Positions 10,314 through 20,073 of a stretch of DNA of 64,000 nucleotides are shown here, piece by piece (position 1 is the stretch's first letter; every line of letters starts with the position of its first letter). The notes below the pieces were generated by a model. The model was given only the letters and a program-made list of their open reading frames with translations. It was not told the origin of the DNA and did no database searches. Origin of the DNA: Paramesorhizobium endophyticum (GTDB lineage Bacteria > Pseudomonadota > Alphaproteobacteria > Rhizobiales > Rhizobiaceae); contig NZ_BMHH01000011.1 of assembly GCF_014640615.1 (NCBI RefSeq), forward strand, positions 82,253 through 146,252, read 5' to 3'. A program made the translations under genes and the position numbers.

Positions 10314-10437
10314 CTTACCCTCCCCCTAGCGGGGAGGGTCGCGAACGAAGTAAGTGGGGTGGCGAAGGATAGAGCGCAACCGTCACCACCCCCATCCGCC
10401 CGCTAACGCGGGCACCTTTCCCGCAAGGGGGAAGGAG
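10314..10437. repeat. B-type intergenic repeat, copy B2
   Basis: Carries CCCTCCCCCTAGCGGGGAGGG at the left (10318-10338), the CGTCACCACCCCCATCCGCC block, GCCCGCTAACGCGGGC and a right end of GCAAGGGGGAAGGAGGG. It immediately follows the nucleotidase-LysM gene. Confidence 0.85.
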
Positions 10438-10510
10438 GGAGCCGAACCTGCGCGCATTCGCTCAATTGTATTCTTAACCAGAAGACTCTACTTCTCCGCC
10501 CGGCTTTTAA

Positions 10511-10549
10511 TTTGGAGCAGGATGCATTCGGTTGCATTCTGCTCTAGAG
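10511..10549. repeat. Small AGAGCAGGATGC hairpin repeat
   Basis: GGAGCAGGATGCA and TGCATTCTGCTCTAGAGC form an imperfect dyad. The sequence resembles the second hairpin of the D-type elements (compare 44691-44735). It directly abuts repeat C1. Confidence 0.6.
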
Positions 10550-10748
10550 CGGTTCTTGTTTCGACGGAATTGCCAAGCGCCCTCGCCCTTCGAGGCTTCG
10601 TTCCGCTGCGCTCCACTACGCACCTCAGGATGAGGGCTACTGCGGCGTTGCAACCCTTCACCCTCATGGTGAGGTGCGAGCGTAGCGAGCCTCGAACCAC
10701 GAGGGTGAAGGGCGCACAGTTGTTTCCGTCTAGATATGAAAATGCTCT
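10545..10748. repeat. C-type palindromic repeat, copy C1 (Bru-RS-like)
   Basis: About 200 bp with CTAGAGCGGTTCTTGTTTCG at the left, AAGCGCCCTCGCCCTTCGAGG, CACCTCAGGATGAGGG, GAGGTGCGAGCGTAGCGAGC and ATGCTCTAA at the right. A second copy lies at 38498-38704. The ends resemble the Bru-RS palindromes known from Brucella; this is by memory, not alignment. It ends about 15 nt before the hemH ribosome site. Confidence 0.8.
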
Positions 10749-10775
10749 AAATGCCCCAGGGCAAGGAGAAATGAC

Positions 10776-11801
10776 ATGAGCGAAGCGGGTGAAACACGGG
10801 TTGCGAAGGGCGCCATGCCCAAGGTCGGCGTGCTCTTGGTCAATCTCGGCACCCCTGACGGCACGGATTTCGCCAATATGCGGCGGTATCTGAAGGAGTT
10901 CCTCTCCGACCGCCGCGTCATCGAATGGCCGCGCGCCGTCTGGTATCCGATCCTCTACGGCATCGTGCTCAACACCCGCCCGAAGCGTTCCGGCAAGCTC
11001 TACGACCGTATTTGGAACCGCGAAAAGAACGAGTCGCCTCTGCGCACCTTCACCCGCGCGCAGGGCGAGAAGCTGGCCACTTCGCTCGCGGAATACCCCA
11101 ATGTCGTGGTCGATTGGGCGATGCGCTATGGCCAGCCCTCCATCGAAACCGTGCTGACGCGGCTGCGGGAGCAGGGCTGCCAGCGCATCGTCATGTTCCC
11201 GCTCTATCCGCAATATTCGGCCACCACCACGGCAACGGTGAACGACAAATTCTTCGAGGCGCTGATGAAGACGCGCTTCATGCCCTCGTCACGCACCGTG
11301 CCCTCCTATGAGGACGAGCCCGTCTATATCGAGGCCCTGGCGACCTCCATCGAGAAGCACCTCAAGACACTCGCCTTCGAGCCGGAAGTGGTGATTGCCT
11401 CCTATCACGGCATTCCCAAAAGCTATGCCGAGCGCGGCGACCCCTACCCCGCCCATTGCCAGACCACCACGCGCCTCCTGCGCGAGCGGCTGGGCTGGGA
11501 CGAGAAAAAGCTGATCACCTGCTTCCAGTCCCGCTTCGGCCCCGAGGAATGGCTCCAGCCCTATACGGACAAGACCGTCGAGCGCCTGGCGCAGGAAGGC
11601 GTCAAATCCATCGCCATCTTCAATCCCGGCTTCGTCTCGGATTGCCTGGAAACGCTGGATGAGATCGGCAACGAGGCAGCCCATAGTTTCCGCGAGAACG
11701 GCGGTGTCAATTTCAGCTTCATCCCCTGCCTCAACGATTCCGAAGAGGGCATGGCGGTGATCGAGACATTGGTGCGCCGCGAGTTGCAAGGCTGGGTGTA
11801 G
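10776..11801 (+). CDS. hemH: Ferrochelatase
   Basis: 341 residues, normal for bacterial ferrochelatase, which inserts Fe2+ into protoporphyrin IX at the last haem step. Family signatures are VGVLLVNLGTPDG, MFPLYPQYSATTTA, IASYHGIPKSYAERGDPY (catalytic His), CFQSRFGPEEWLQPYTD, and NPGFVSDCLETLDEI with the conserved glutamate. AAGGAGAA at 10763-10770 gives ideal spacing to ATG 10776. Repeat C1 occupies nearly all the upstream space, so the promoter lies inside or beyond it. Confidence 0.96.
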   Translation: MSEAGETRVAKGAMPKVGVLLVNLGTPDGTDFANMRRYLKEFLSDRRVIEWPRAVWYPILYGIVLNTRPKRSGKLYDRIWNREKNESPLRTFTRAQGEKLATSLAEYPNVVVDWAMRYGQPSIETVLTRLREQGCQRIVMFPLYPQYSATTTATVNDKFFEALMKTRFMPSSRTVPSYEDEPVYIEALATSIEKHLKTLAFEPEVVIASYHGIPKSYAERGDPYPAHCQTTTRLLRERLGWDEKKLITCFQSRFGPEEWLQPYTDKTVERLAQEGVKSIAIFNPGFVSDCLETLDEIGNEAAHSFRENGGVNFSFIPCLNDSEEGMAVIETLVRRELQGWV

Positions 11802-11892
11802 TGGAAGGAAAATAGCGCAGGGGTGGTATTCACCATTGCCACAACCGCCCGCTCGCCTTACTTACATTTTTGATAAGATAGGGATTTGAGCA

Positions 11893-12894
11893 ATGACGGG
11901 TTTGGACATCACACTTCTCATTCTGGCCGCGCTGGTTCTGGCGACGCTGTTCGCCGGCATCAAGACCGTGCCGCAGGGCTATAATTACACCGTCGAGCGG
12001 TTCGGCCGTTACACGCGCACGCTCAATCCCGGGCTCAGCCTGATCGTTCCGTTTTTCGACCGCATCGGCGCACGCCTCAACATGATGGAGCAGGTGCTCG
12101 ACGTACCGACGCAAGAGGTCATCACCCGCGACAACGCCATTGTCGGCGTCGATGGCGTGGCCTTCTATCAGGTGCTCAATGCCGCACAGGCGGCCTATCA
12201 GGTCGCAAATTTGCAGAATGCCATCCTCAATCTGACCATGACCAACATCCGCACCGTCATGGGCTCGATGGATCTCGACGAGCTTCTCTCCAACCGCGAC
12301 GCCATCAATGACCGCCTGCTGCGTGTCGTCGATGGGGCCGCGCATCCATGGGGCATCAAGATGACCCGTGTGGAGATCAAGGACATCAATCCTCCGGCCG
12401 ATATCATCGCCTCCATGGGCCGTCAGATGAAAGCCGAGCGCGACAAGCGCGCGCAGGTGCTGGAGGCCGAGGGCGACCGCGCCGCGCAAATCCTGCGCGC
12501 AGAGGGTTTGAAACAGGCGCAGATCCTTGGAGCCGAGGGCAAGCTTGAAGCCGCAAAGCGCGAGGCGGACGCCCGCGAGCGCCTGGCGGAAGCGGAGGCG
12601 ACAGCCACACGGCTCGTTTCCGAAGCCGTCTCCAACGGCAATGTGCAGGCGCTCAACTATTTCGTTGCGCAGAAATACACGGAAGCTCTGGGTCAGATCG
12701 CCAGCGCCAACAACCAGAAAATCGTGCTGATGCCGCTCGAGGCCAGCGCGTTGATCGGCTCGCTCGGCGGCATCGGCGCCATCGCGAAGGAAGTCTTCGG
12801 CGATAGCGGAGCCCCCTCCAACCCCGCGCCGCAATCCCCCGCTCCATCCCGCCCGCGCAGCGTTCCATCAGCGGGGCGCGGTAAGGACGTATAA
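11893..12894 (+). CDS. qmcA: SPFH/band 7 membrane protein (QmcA-like)
   Basis: 333 residues. One N-terminal transmembrane segment (about residues 3-24) is followed by the SPFH domain ([37 protein letters not shown]). An alanine/glutamate-rich coiled coil spans about 180-245, and the tail is Pro/Ser-rich and disordered. By family these proteins oligomerise into membrane microdomain scaffolds. The nfeD gene follows at 12997, the usual pairing. The two genes are separated by the 60-bp palindrome A3. Confidence 0.88.
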   Translation: MTGLDITLLILAALVLATLFAGIKTVPQGYNYTVERFGRYTRTLNPGLSLIVPFFDRIGARLNMMEQVLDVPTQEVITRDNAIVGVDGVAFYQVLNAAQAAYQVANLQNAILNLTMTNIRTVMGSMDLDELLSNRDAINDRLLRVVDGAAHPWGIKMTRVEIKDINPPADIIASMGRQMKAERDKRAQVLEAEGDRAAQILRAEGLKQAQILGAEGKLEAAKREADARERLAEAEATATRLVSEAVSNGNVQALNYFVAQKYTEALGQIASANNQKIVLMPLEASALIGSLGGIGAIAKEVFGDSGAPSNPAPQSPAPSRPRSVPSAGRGKDV

Positions 12895-12902
12895 ATAGAA
12901 AC

Positions 12903-12962
12903 CGTTGGCGGGACAGCGCCCCCTCTGCCCGGCCGGGCAGAGGGGGCGCTGTCCCGCCGACG
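12903..12962. repeat. A-type repeat, minimal copy A3: 60-bp near-perfect palindrome
   Basis: Two 30-bp arms meet at GGCC (centre 12932/12933) with no spacer and one mismatch. Outer ends are CGTTGGCGGGACAGCGCC and GGCGCTGTCCCGCCGACG. It consists of the outer A-element arms with the whole interior missing. On RNA it would form a very stable hairpin between qmcA and nfeD. Confidence 0.9.
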
Positions 12963-12996
12963 TTACTATATAAAGCTATAAACCGGACGAAGCATC

Positions 12997-13470
12997 ATGA
13001 TCGTCGAATTTCTGACCAATCTCGGCATATGGAACTGGCTCGTTCTCGGGCTGGTCCTGCTCATGCTGGAAATCCTGGCGCCCGGCATCTTCTTCATCTG
13101 GTTCGGGCTTGCCGCGCTGGTGACGGGGGCGCTCGCCTTTCTCCTCGCCTCGTCGGCGGCTGGCTTCGGCTGGCAGCTTCAGACGGTCGTGTTCCTCGTG
13201 CTCGCCGTCCTCTTCGCGCTGGCGGGCCGCCGCTTCTTCGGCTCGCGAAGCGATGATTCAGACGATCCCCTCCTCAACCGCCGCGGCCAGCAGCTTGTCG
13301 GCCAGCGCGCCACGCTGACGGAACCGATCGTCAATGGCCGCGGCCGCATCCGCATGAATGACACCATGTGGCGTGTAAAAGGTCCAGACCTCCCCGCCGG
13401 AACGGAAGTTCGCGTGGTCGGGTTCGATCCGGTTTCGCTGGAAATGGACGTTGAGGGAATAAGGGAATAA
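12997..13470 (+). CDS. NfeD-family membrane protein
   Basis: 157 residues. Two or three hydrophobic segments fill residues 10-77 (WLVLGLVLLMLEILAPGIFFIWFGLAALVTGAL and onward). A C-terminal OB-fold-like soluble domain (GQRATLTEPIVNGRGRIRMNDTMWRV) follows. It partners with the SPFH protein upstream. The last codons lie inside a GGGAATAA tandem repeat that forms one arm of the convergent-gene hairpin at 13455-13525. Confidence 0.85.
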   Translation: MIVEFLTNLGIWNWLVLGLVLLMLEILAPGIFFIWFGLAALVTGALAFLLASSAAGFGWQLQTVVFLVLAVLFALAGRRFFGSRSDDSDDPLLNRRGQQLVGQRATLTEPIVNGRGRIRMNDTMWRVKGPDLPAGTEVRVVGFDPVSLEMDVEGIRE

Positions 13471-13525
13471 GGGAAGATACCCGTCTATCGGGCCATGGCA
13501 GCCGCCAACATATTCCCTTATTCCC
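13455..13525. terminator. 15-bp inverted repeat between convergent nfeD and kdsD
   Basis: GGGAATAAGGGAATA (13455-13469) and TATTCCCTTATTCCC (13511-13525) are exact reverse complements with a 41-nt loop. The left arm overlaps the nfeD stop and comes from a tandem GGGAATAA repeat. It lacks a long T run, so bidirectional termination or 3'-end protection is only inferred. Confidence 0.5.
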
Positions 13526-13530
13526 CTTAA

Positions 13531-14526
13531 CTAAGCCACTCCGATCCGCAGCAGGTCGTGGAAATGCACCAGCCCTACAGGGCGATTTTCCTCGGTTGCG
13601 ATCAGCGCGCTGATATTATGCTCGTTGAGGATGCTCATCGCCGCGCCGACCAGCATCTGCGGCGCGACCACCTTTGGGTTCGGCGTCATGATCTCGTCGA
13701 CACGCGTCGTCGCAAGGTTGCGGTGAAGATTGCGCGCCAGGTCGCCGTCCGTGATGATGCCGGCCAGCCTCCCCTCGGCATCGACAATACCGACGCAGCC
13801 GAAACGCTTGTGTGAGAGCACCTGCATTGCCTCGGGCAAGGACGTGCCGAGCGGCACCAGCGGCAGTTCGTCGCCGCGATGCATGATATCGCGCACATGG
13901 GTGAGGCTTGCCCCCAGCGAGCCGCCGGGGTGGAAAGTGCGGAAATCGCCCGCCGTGAAGCCGCGCGCCTCCAGCAGCGCCACCACGAGCGCGTCGCCCA
14001 TGGCAAGCTGCATCAGCGTCGACGTGGTGGGGGCAAGGCCGTGCGGGCAGGCTTCGTCCGCCCGGGGCAGTAGGAGCATTATGTCGGCCTCGCGGCCGAG
14101 CGTGGAATTCTCCCGCGAGGTGAGCGCGATCAGCGGAATGCGAAAACGCCGCGAATAGCTGACGATGCCCTTGAGCTCCGCCGTCTCGCCCGACCAGGAA
14201 AGCGCCAGAATGACGTCGTCGCTTCCCACCATGCCGAGGTCCCCATGATTGGCCTCTGCCGAGTGGACGAAATGAGCGGGCGTTCCGGTGGAGGCGAGCG
14301 AGGCGGCGATCTTGGTGCCGATATGGCCGCTCTTGCCGACCCCCGTCACGATGACGCGCCCAGGGCTGGCAACGATCCGTCCAACCGCTTCAGCGAATGG
14401 CTTGGAGAGGCCGTTTTGCAGCGCCTCTTCCAGCGCGCTAAGGCCCGCTTTTTCCGTTCCAATCGTGCGCAGCGCCGACTCGATGGCCGCCGCCGCATCC
14501 GCTTTTTTGTCTCTTATATCCTGCAT
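13531..14526 (-). CDS. kdsD: Arabinose-5-phosphate isomerase (KpsF/GutQ family)
   Basis: 331 residues. A SIS domain spans about residues 40-175 (VIVTGVGKSGHIGTKIAASLASTGTPAHFVHSAEANHGDLG, ALSWSGET, LTSRENSTLGREAD). Two CBS domains occupy about 205-330. By family it isomerises ribulose-5-phosphate to arabinose-5-phosphate, the first committed step to Kdo for lipopolysaccharide. It is transcribed away from the neighbouring beta-barrel gene and converges on nfeD. Confidence 0.93.
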   Translation of the reverse strand: MQDIRDKKADAAAAIESALRTIGTEKAGLSALEEALQNGLSKPFAEAVGRIVASPGRVIVTGVGKSGHIGTKIAASLASTGTPAHFVHSAEANHGDLGMVGSDDVILALSWSGETAELKGIVSYSRRFRIPLIALTSRENSTLGREADIMLLLPRADEACPHGLAPTTSTLMQLAMGDALVVALLEARGFTAGDFRTFHPGGSLGASLTHVRDIMHRGDELPLVPLGTSLPEAMQVLSHKRFGCVGIVDAEGRLAGIITDGDLARNLHRNLATTRVDEIMTPNPKVVAPQMLVGAAMSILNEHNISALIATEENRPVGLVHFHDLLRIGVA

Positions 14527-14605
14527 GGGGTGAAGCGTTAGCGCTTCGCCGCGCGCCTGTCCAATATTTGTTGCTTGGGAAGAGCGTCAATCTCCCTCAA
14601 CAAAC

Positions 14606-14629
14606 GGTTAAGGAAACCATGCGTTAACC
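14606..14629. promoter_or_regulatory. GGTTAA...TTAACC inverted sites upstream of the beta-barrel gene
   Basis: GGTTAA (14606-14611) and TTAACC (14624-14629, inside GTTAACCAT) form an inverted pair with a 12-nt spacer in the kdsD/beta-barrel divergent region. GTTAACC resembles a CtrA half-site of alphaproteobacteria, but the spacing is not the standard TTAA-N7-TTAA. Confidence 0.3.
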
Positions 14630-14682
14630 ATGTGGATTTACGGTCCGGGAACCATGTTGGGAATCGGGTTCCAGTCCAGATC

Positions 14683-16275
14683 ATGCATCACGCCGCATCG
14701 CCTGCCGGCAGTCATCTGCCCATAGCCAGGAAGCGCAGGTTCGCCGCGCTGCTTCTGGCCGGCGTTGCCTTGAGTACCTTCAATCTCCCAGCCTTGGCGC
14801 AGGACACAGCTCTGCGCGGATCGCTTCAGGAAGCCGCGCCCTACCAGCCAGCAAGCGCCGGTGCAGTGCCGGACGACGATGCACCCGACAATGGCGGCTA
14901 TGCCGTCAGCGTTGACGAGAACACGCTGCAGGGCCTGCCCATCGAACCACAGGGCCTGCCCGGCTCGCCGCAGACCGAGGAAAATACAAATCGCCGCCCC
15001 ACGCCCGCCGACGATCAATCCGCGCCCATCGATCTGCGCACCGGGCCGCTAAGCGAAGATCTTGACGATACGGGCCGCGTGGCGCGAGACAATCAGCGGG
15101 AGCCGCCGATCGACGGCCATCCGCGCACCCGCACCGAGGCCGACCCCTTCGCGCCCTTGGGCATCCGCGCCCGCTCGTTCATCCTGCGCCCCAGCATCGA
15201 ACAGGGCATCCGCGCCACCAGCAATGCCGACACCAGTTCCGACGGCAGGAGCGCGATCCTGTCCGAAACCACGCTGCGATTGGGCGCTCAGTCCGACTGG
15301 TCGCGCCATCAGGCGACGCTCGACGCCTCCGGCAATATCGTCAAGACGCTCTCCGGTCAGAAAGTCGACGAGCCGCGCATCGACATTGAAAGCGGCCTGC
15401 GGCTCGATTTGAACGACGCCACGAAGGTCAATATCGGCGCGGGTTATCATCTGCGCCGCGAAAGCGCGTCCAACCCCTCCGGCGTTATCGGCGCCCTGAA
15501 GCGCCCCATCGTGCAGACGCTGAACGGCTCCCTCGGCGTGGAACGCGATATGGGCGTGTTCTTCGGCGCGGCCACGGCGAGGGTCGAGCGCTCCGTCTAT
15601 GGCGACGCCGAACTGTCCGGTGGCGGCAAGGTCACCCAGAAGGATCGCGACGCCAATCTCGTGACCGTGACGTTGCGCGGCGGCTACGAGATCTCAGAAG
15701 CGATAAAGCCCTTTGCCGAAATCGAAGCCGGCAGGCGGATCTATGACCAGAAGCACGACTCCAACGGCTATGAGCGCGACGCCACGCGCCTCGGCCTGCG
15801 CGTCGGCTCCATCGTCGATATGGGCGAGAAGCTGAATGGCGAATTCTCGGTCGGTTACCTGCGCGAGAATATCGAGGATGAACGGCTGAAGGATATCGGC
15901 GGCCTTTGGGTGAATGCCGCGATGAACTGGTCGCCCGAGCGCGGCACGGATGTGCGGATTTCGGGACAGACCATCGTCGATGGCGGAACCGCACCCGGCG
16001 ACAGCGGCAATATCCTCTATCTCGCGAATATCGACGTGAAGCGCCTGATCCGCGCCAACCTGACTTTCGAAACAGGCCTGGACCTGACCCTGCGCGACAA
16101 TCGCGACGGCACAAGCCTCGACTACGGCCTCGGCGCGGAAATCGGCGCCACCTACTGGTTCAACCGCTTCGTCGGCATCAACGGACGCCTGCGCCACGAA
16201 TTCATGAAGAGCGACGTCAGTTGGCGGGAATATACAGCCAACAGCGTCTATGTCGGAGTGAAGGTGCAGCGGTAG
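14683..16275 (+). CDS. Outer-membrane beta-barrel protein
   Basis: 530 residues from ATG 14683. A signal peptide (KRRFAALLLAGVALSTFNLPALAQ, cleavage near residue 37) is followed by a Pro/Asp/Glu-rich linker of about 120 residues. The rest alternates hydrophobic and polar residues with Gly/Asp turns, and it ends VYVGVKVQR, as in barrel proteins of the exopolysaccharide-associated VpsM/BBP2-type family. That family name is inferred from architecture only. A longer frame from TTG 14575 exists but would bury the signal peptide. galU nearby is consistent with an envelope neighbourhood but does not prove a shared pathway. Confidence 0.75.
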   Translation: MHHAASPAGSHLPIARKRRFAALLLAGVALSTFNLPALAQDTALRGSLQEAAPYQPASAGAVPDDDAPDNGGYAVSVDENTLQGLPIEPQGLPGSPQTEENTNRRPTPADDQSAPIDLRTGPLSEDLDDTGRVARDNQREPPIDGHPRTRTEADPFAPLGIRARSFILRPSIEQGIRATSNADTSSDGRSAILSETTLRLGAQSDWSRHQATLDASGNIVKTLSGQKVDEPRIDIESGLRLDLNDATKVNIGAGYHLRRESASNPSGVIGALKRPIVQTLNGSLGVERDMGVFFGAATARVERSVYGDAELSGGGKVTQKDRDANLVTVTLRGGYEISEAIKPFAEIEAGRRIYDQKHDSNGYERDATRLGLRVGSIVDMGEKLNGEFSVGYLRENIEDERLKDIGGLWVNAAMNWSPERGTDVRISGQTIVDGGTAPGDSGNILYLANIDVKRLIRANLTFETGLDLTLRDNRDGTSLDYGLGAEIGATYWFNRFVGINGRLRHEFMKSDVSWREYTANSVYVGVKVQR

Positions 16276-16278
16276 CCT

Positions 16279-16462
16279 TACCCTCCCCCTTGCGGGGGTC
16301 CGAAGGACGGGCGAGACCCGTGGCTCGCCCCGGCAAGACGCGAACGAAGTGATCGGGGTGGGGGTGGTGACGTTTGCGCTACTTCCTTCAGCCAGGGCGC
16401 AAACGTCACCACCCCCATCCGCCCGCTACGCGGGCACCTTCCCCGCAAGGGGGAAGGAGGGC
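16279..16462. repeat. B-type intergenic repeat, copy B3
   Basis: Left arm CCCTCCCCCTTGCGGGGGTC, then ACGGGCGAGACCCGTGGCTCGCC, the GGTGGTGACG/CGTCACCACC dyad, CCCGCTACGCGGGC and a right end of GCAAGGGGGAAGGAGGG. It lies between convergent beta-barrel and galU genes. The inner ACGGGCGAGACCCGTGGCTCG variant recurs in copy B5. Confidence 0.85.
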
Positions 16463-16469
16463 GTCAGCG

Positions 16470-17366
16470 CTAGCTGCCTATCTTGATCGTCTGCAGCAAT
16501 TCCCCAATCGAATGCTCGACATTCGGACGAATATCGCTGCGCCACAGGGCGAAGGCGACATTGGCTTCGATGAAGCCTTCCTTGGAGCCGCAATCGAAGG
16601 TGCGGCCCGTATAGTGGAAGCCGTAGAAGGGCTGTTCCTTGGCGAGCTTCAGCATCCCGTCGGTCAGTTGGATTTCTCCGCCCGAGCCCTTTTCCTGATT
16701 TTCGAGAATATCGAAAATCTCCGGCTGGAGGATGTAGCGACCGTTGATGTAGAGGTTCGACGGCGCAGTGCCCTTGGCGGGCTTTTCCACCATGCCGGTC
16801 ACCTTGAACCCGTTGCCGACAGGCTCGCCGCGACCGACGATGCCGTATTTATGCGCTTCCGCCGGGTCGCATTCCTGCACGGCGATGACATTGCCGCCGC
16901 TCTCCTCGTAAAGCTCCACCATCTCGGCGAGGCAGCTCTTTTTCGATTGCATCACCATGTCGGGCAGCAGCAATGCGAAGGGCTCGTCGCCTACAAGCTC
17001 GCGCGCGCACCAGACGGCGTGGCCGAGCCCCAGCGGCACCTGCTGGCGGGTGAAGCTCGCCGTGCCCGGCTGGGGCTGAATGCTCTGGAGATGATCGAGA
17101 AGCTCGTTCTTGCCGCGTTCGGCAAGCGTCGAATAAAGCTCGACCTGCGCGTCGAAATAATCCTCGATCACTGCCTTGTTGCGGCCGGTGACGAAGATCA
17201 GATGCTCAATCCCCGCCTCGCGCGCCTCATCCACGACATACTGGATGACCGGCTTGTCGACGACGGGCAGCATTTCCTTCGGAATGGACTTGGTGGCCGG
17301 CAAGAAGCGGGTCCCCAGGCCTGCCACGGGGAAAATTGCCTTGCGGATCTTTTTCTTCGAACTCAT
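16470..17366 (-). CDS. galU: UTP-glucose-1-phosphate uridylyltransferase
   Basis: 298 residues. Nucleotidyltransferase signature near residue 16: [24 protein letters not shown]. Further family blocks are [50 protein letters not shown] and [21 protein letters not shown]. It makes UDP-glucose for exopolysaccharide, cyclic glucan and LPS synthesis. I use ATG 17366 ([18 protein letters not shown]) with GGAAAAGGA just upstream; the frame opens further back to 17684, but that extension has no family similarity. Confidence 0.95.
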   Translation of the reverse strand: MSSKKKIRKAIFPVAGLGTRFLPATKSIPKEMLPVVDKPVIQYVVDEAREAGIEHLIFVTGRNKAVIEDYFDAQVELYSTLAERGKNELLDHLQSIQPQPGTASFTRQQVPLGLGHAVWCARELVGDEPFALLLPDMVMQSKKSCLAEMVELYEESGGNVIAVQECDPAEAHKYGIVGRGEPVGNGFKVTGMVEKPAKGTAPSNLYINGRYILQPEIFDILENQEKGSGGEIQLTDGMLKLAKEQPFYGFHYTGRTFDCGSKEGFIEANVAFALWRSDIRPNVEHSIGELLQTIKIGS

Positions 17367-17599
17367 TCCTTTTCCAACTCCACAAAAGGGCCTGACAGGC
17401 TCAACTTCCAGCCGAATAACGATGAACATCGGCGGAAAGCAACACAATAAGCAATCACGTTGCATATCGGCATAAAACGTGGATTGAGCGCATGAACAGC
17501 CCGCCCTGCCGAACTTCAGCCAGATGGTAAACCAATTGCTAACCCAAGGGCGATATTTTGCCGATTGTGAAGGGACTGCCGGGTTACAAGGAGTAAAGC

Positions 17600-18838
17600 A
17601 TGATTCGGACGCGCCGCGCTTCAATCGGGCGGATGGGGAAAACGCTCGCGCAATTCGCTGTGACGGTGGCACTGCTATCCACATTCATGACGCCAAGCGC
17701 GCTGGCCGATGCGGGTTTCAAACGCTGGATCGCCAGTTTCCGCACCACCGCGCTCAATAGCGGCGTCTCCGCCACCACCTTCAACCGCGCCTTTGCGGGC
17801 GTCACCGCGCCCGACCCGGAGGTGCTGAAGAAGGCCGCCTACCAGCCGGAATTCACTGCTCCCGTCTGGGATTATATCGACAACCGCGTCAACGAGCACT
17901 CGATTGCGACGGGACAGGCCATGGCGCGCCAATGGGGCCCCTGGCTTCAGCGCATCGAGCAGCGGTTCGGCGTTCACCGCAGCATTCTTCTCGCCATCTG
18001 GTCGATGGAGAGCAATTATGGCGAGATTCTCAAGCGCGAGGAGGTGATGCGCGACGCTATCCGTTCGCTGGCCACCCTCGCCTACGCCGACAAGGCCCGC
18101 GCCAAATATGCGCGCACGCAGTTGATCGCCGCGATGAAGATTCTCCAGACCGGCGACATCGATCGCAGCCATCTGACCGGCTCGTGGGCGGGCGCGCTCG
18201 GCCACACCCAGTTCATCCCGACGAGCTATCAGGCCTATGCGGTCGATATCGATGGCGACGGCAAGCGCAATATCTGGACTTCGCCTCCCGATGCGCTGGC
18301 GACGGCGGCCAATCTCCTGAAGCGCAATGGCTGGGAGTCCGGCCAGACCTGGGGCTATGAGGTGGTGCTGCCGGCAGGGCGCAAGCTCCCTTCGGGCTCG
18401 CTGACCCTTGCCGAATGGCAGGCGCTCGGCGTCAAGCGCGCCAATGGCAAGCCCTTCCCGCGCGGCTCGCAAAAGGCAACGCTGAAGGTACCTGACGGGC
18501 GCGAAGGCCCCGCCTTCCTGATGACCAAGAATTTCTTCGTCCTGAAGCGCTATAACAATGCCGATAAATATGCGCTGGGCGTGGGCCTTCTCGCCGACCG
18601 CATTGCCGGTTATCCTGGACTCGTGCAGGATTGGAACCGGCCCTTCACGCCCATCTCCATGCGCGAGCGGCAGGAATTGCAGCAGCATTTGCAGGCGCTG
18701 GGCTATTATGACGGCAATATCGACGGCAAGATCGGGTCCACCTCGCGCAAGGCCATCGAAGCCTTCCAGCAACGCAACGGCCTTTCGCCCGACGGCCACC
18801 CAAGCAAGGAAGTGCTGTCGGTGCTGCGGCAGCGATAG
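17600..18838 (+). CDS. Lytic murein transglycosylase (MltB family) with peptidoglycan-binding domain
   Basis: 412 residues. A signal peptide of about 36 residues (cleavage after SALA) precedes the GH103-type domain. The catalytic glutamate is near residue 137 in [12 protein letters not shown], and [21 protein letters not shown] is typical of the fold. Residues about 350-410 form a PG_binding_1 module ([36 protein letters not shown]). By family it cleaves the MurNAc-GlcNAc bond in the periplasm, producing 1,6-anhydro ends. AAGGAG precedes ATG 17600 at good spacing. A DUF459 gene follows within 12 nt, so the two probably form an operon. Confidence 0.92.
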   Translation: MIRTRRASIGRMGKTLAQFAVTVALLSTFMTPSALADAGFKRWIASFRTTALNSGVSATTFNRAFAGVTAPDPEVLKKAAYQPEFTAPVWDYIDNRVNEHSIATGQAMARQWGPWLQRIEQRFGVHRSILLAIWSMESNYGEILKREEVMRDAIRSLATLAYADKARAKYARTQLIAAMKILQTGDIDRSHLTGSWAGALGHTQFIPTSYQAYAVDIDGDGKRNIWTSPPDALATAANLLKRNGWESGQTWGYEVVLPAGRKLPSGSLTLAEWQALGVKRANGKPFPRGSQKATLKVPDGREGPAFLMTKNFFVLKRYNNADKYALGVGLLADRIAGYPGLVQDWNRPFTPISMRERQELQQHLQALGYYDGNIDGKIGSTSRKAIEAFQQRNGLSPDGHPSKEVLSVLRQR

Positions 18839-18850
18839 GGTGAAATTGAT

Positions 18851-20065
18851 TTGAGGGAAATGCGACAACGCCCGGCATCATTTCTAGCGCTTCTCCTCAT
18901 CCTCCTCTCGCTGGCGGCGATGACGATCCTCGCCGTCACCCCTGAGGCGGCGGCGCAGGAGCGCAGGAACCTGCTTGAGATGCTGTTCGGCAGGCGGACG
19001 CCTCCCCCGGTTTATGACAATCCCCCGGAATATCGCGAGCCGGGCCGGATGAGAAAACGCCCATCGAAGCCATCCGCCCGCAGGCGTCCGCCATCCGAGC
19101 GTCCGGTTGAACGCCCCATGCGTTCGCGCGCGCCTGCTGCCACCGATGCGCCGTCGCCTCGCGCGGCGGCGGCTCCTGCCACGGCCCCGGTCGAAAAGAC
19201 CCCCGATGCGAGGACTGTGCTGGTCGTCGGCGATTTCATCGGCAGCGGGCTTGCGGAGGGCTTGGCCGAAGCCTTTGCCGAGACGCCTGACATCCGCGTG
19301 GCAAGCCGCACCAACGGCTCCTCCGGCTTCGTCCGCACCGATCATTATGATTGGGGGACAAACATCAAAACCCTCCTCGAAGAGGAAAAGCCGGCCGCCG
19401 TCGTGGTGATGATCGGCGCGAACGACCGCCAACCGATGGCGGTGGACGGCGTCACCTACGCGCCGCGCACCCCGCAATGGACGACGGAATATACCAGGCG
19501 CGTCGATAATTTCGTCAATACGGTCAAGAGCGCGGGCTATCCGCTGATCTGGGTTGGACAACCGCCTTTCAAGCTGCGCAGCCTGTCGCAGGACATGCTG
19601 GCGTTGAACGAAATCTACCAAACCGCCACGGAAAAGGCAGGCGGCAATTTCGCCGATGTCTGGGACGGCTTCGTCGACGAAAACGGCAATTTCGTCCTCT
19701 CCGGCGTCGATATCAACGGCCAGACCGCGCGCCTGCGCGCCAATGACGGCATCAACATCACCCGCGCCGGCAAGCGCAAGCTCGCCTTCTACGCCGAAAA
19801 GCCGCTGCGCCAATTGCTGGGCGACACCACCCCCGCCGCTCTGCCCGGCCCCCCTGCCGGCCCGCAAGCGCCAACTGTCGCCGCCCCCGTAAAGATCGAC
19901 CGCATCGCACCGGTGAGCCTGAAGGAGCTTGATCTTCAGGGCAGCAACGAACTCATGGGCGCGCATATTGGCAGTCCAACCACCCCCGCCAAACCCGCCA
20001 GCACCGACGGCACCGACGTGAAGCCCCAGCCCGGACGGGCGGACGATTTCAGTTGGCCGCGATAG
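18851..20065 (+). CDS. DUF459 SGNH-hydrolase-like periplasmic protein
   Basis: 404 residues from TTG 18851 (GGTGA seven bases upstream); ATG 18860 is the alternative. An N-terminal hydrophobic signal/anchor (FLALLLILLSLAAMTILAVTPEAAAQ) is followed by an Arg/Pro-rich linker. The SGNH-like domain spans about residues 115-330: VLVVGDFIGSGLAEGL, VVVMIGANDRQPM and a late DGIN block. The first block reads GDF rather than the usual GDS, so the nucleophile is not obvious. Coupling to the transglycosylase gene suggests a cell-wall role, perhaps deacetylation, but substrate is unknown. Confidence 0.82.
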   Translation: MREMRQRPASFLALLLILLSLAAMTILAVTPEAAAQERRNLLEMLFGRRTPPPVYDNPPEYREPGRMRKRPSKPSARRRPPSERPVERPMRSRAPAATDAPSPRAAAAPATAPVEKTPDARTVLVVGDFIGSGLAEGLAEAFAETPDIRVASRTNGSSGFVRTDHYDWGTNIKTLLEEEKPAAVVVMIGANDRQPMAVDGVTYAPRTPQWTTEYTRRVDNFVNTVKSAGYPLIWVGQPPFKLRSLSQDMLALNEIYQTATEKAGGNFADVWDGFVDENGNFVLSGVDINGQTARLRANDGINITRAGKRKLAFYAEKPLRQLLGDTTPAALPGPPAGPQAPTVAAPVKIDRIAPVSLKELDLQGSNELMGAHIGSPTTPAKPASTDGTDVKPQPGRADDFSWPR

Positions 20066-20073
20066 CCGCAGAC

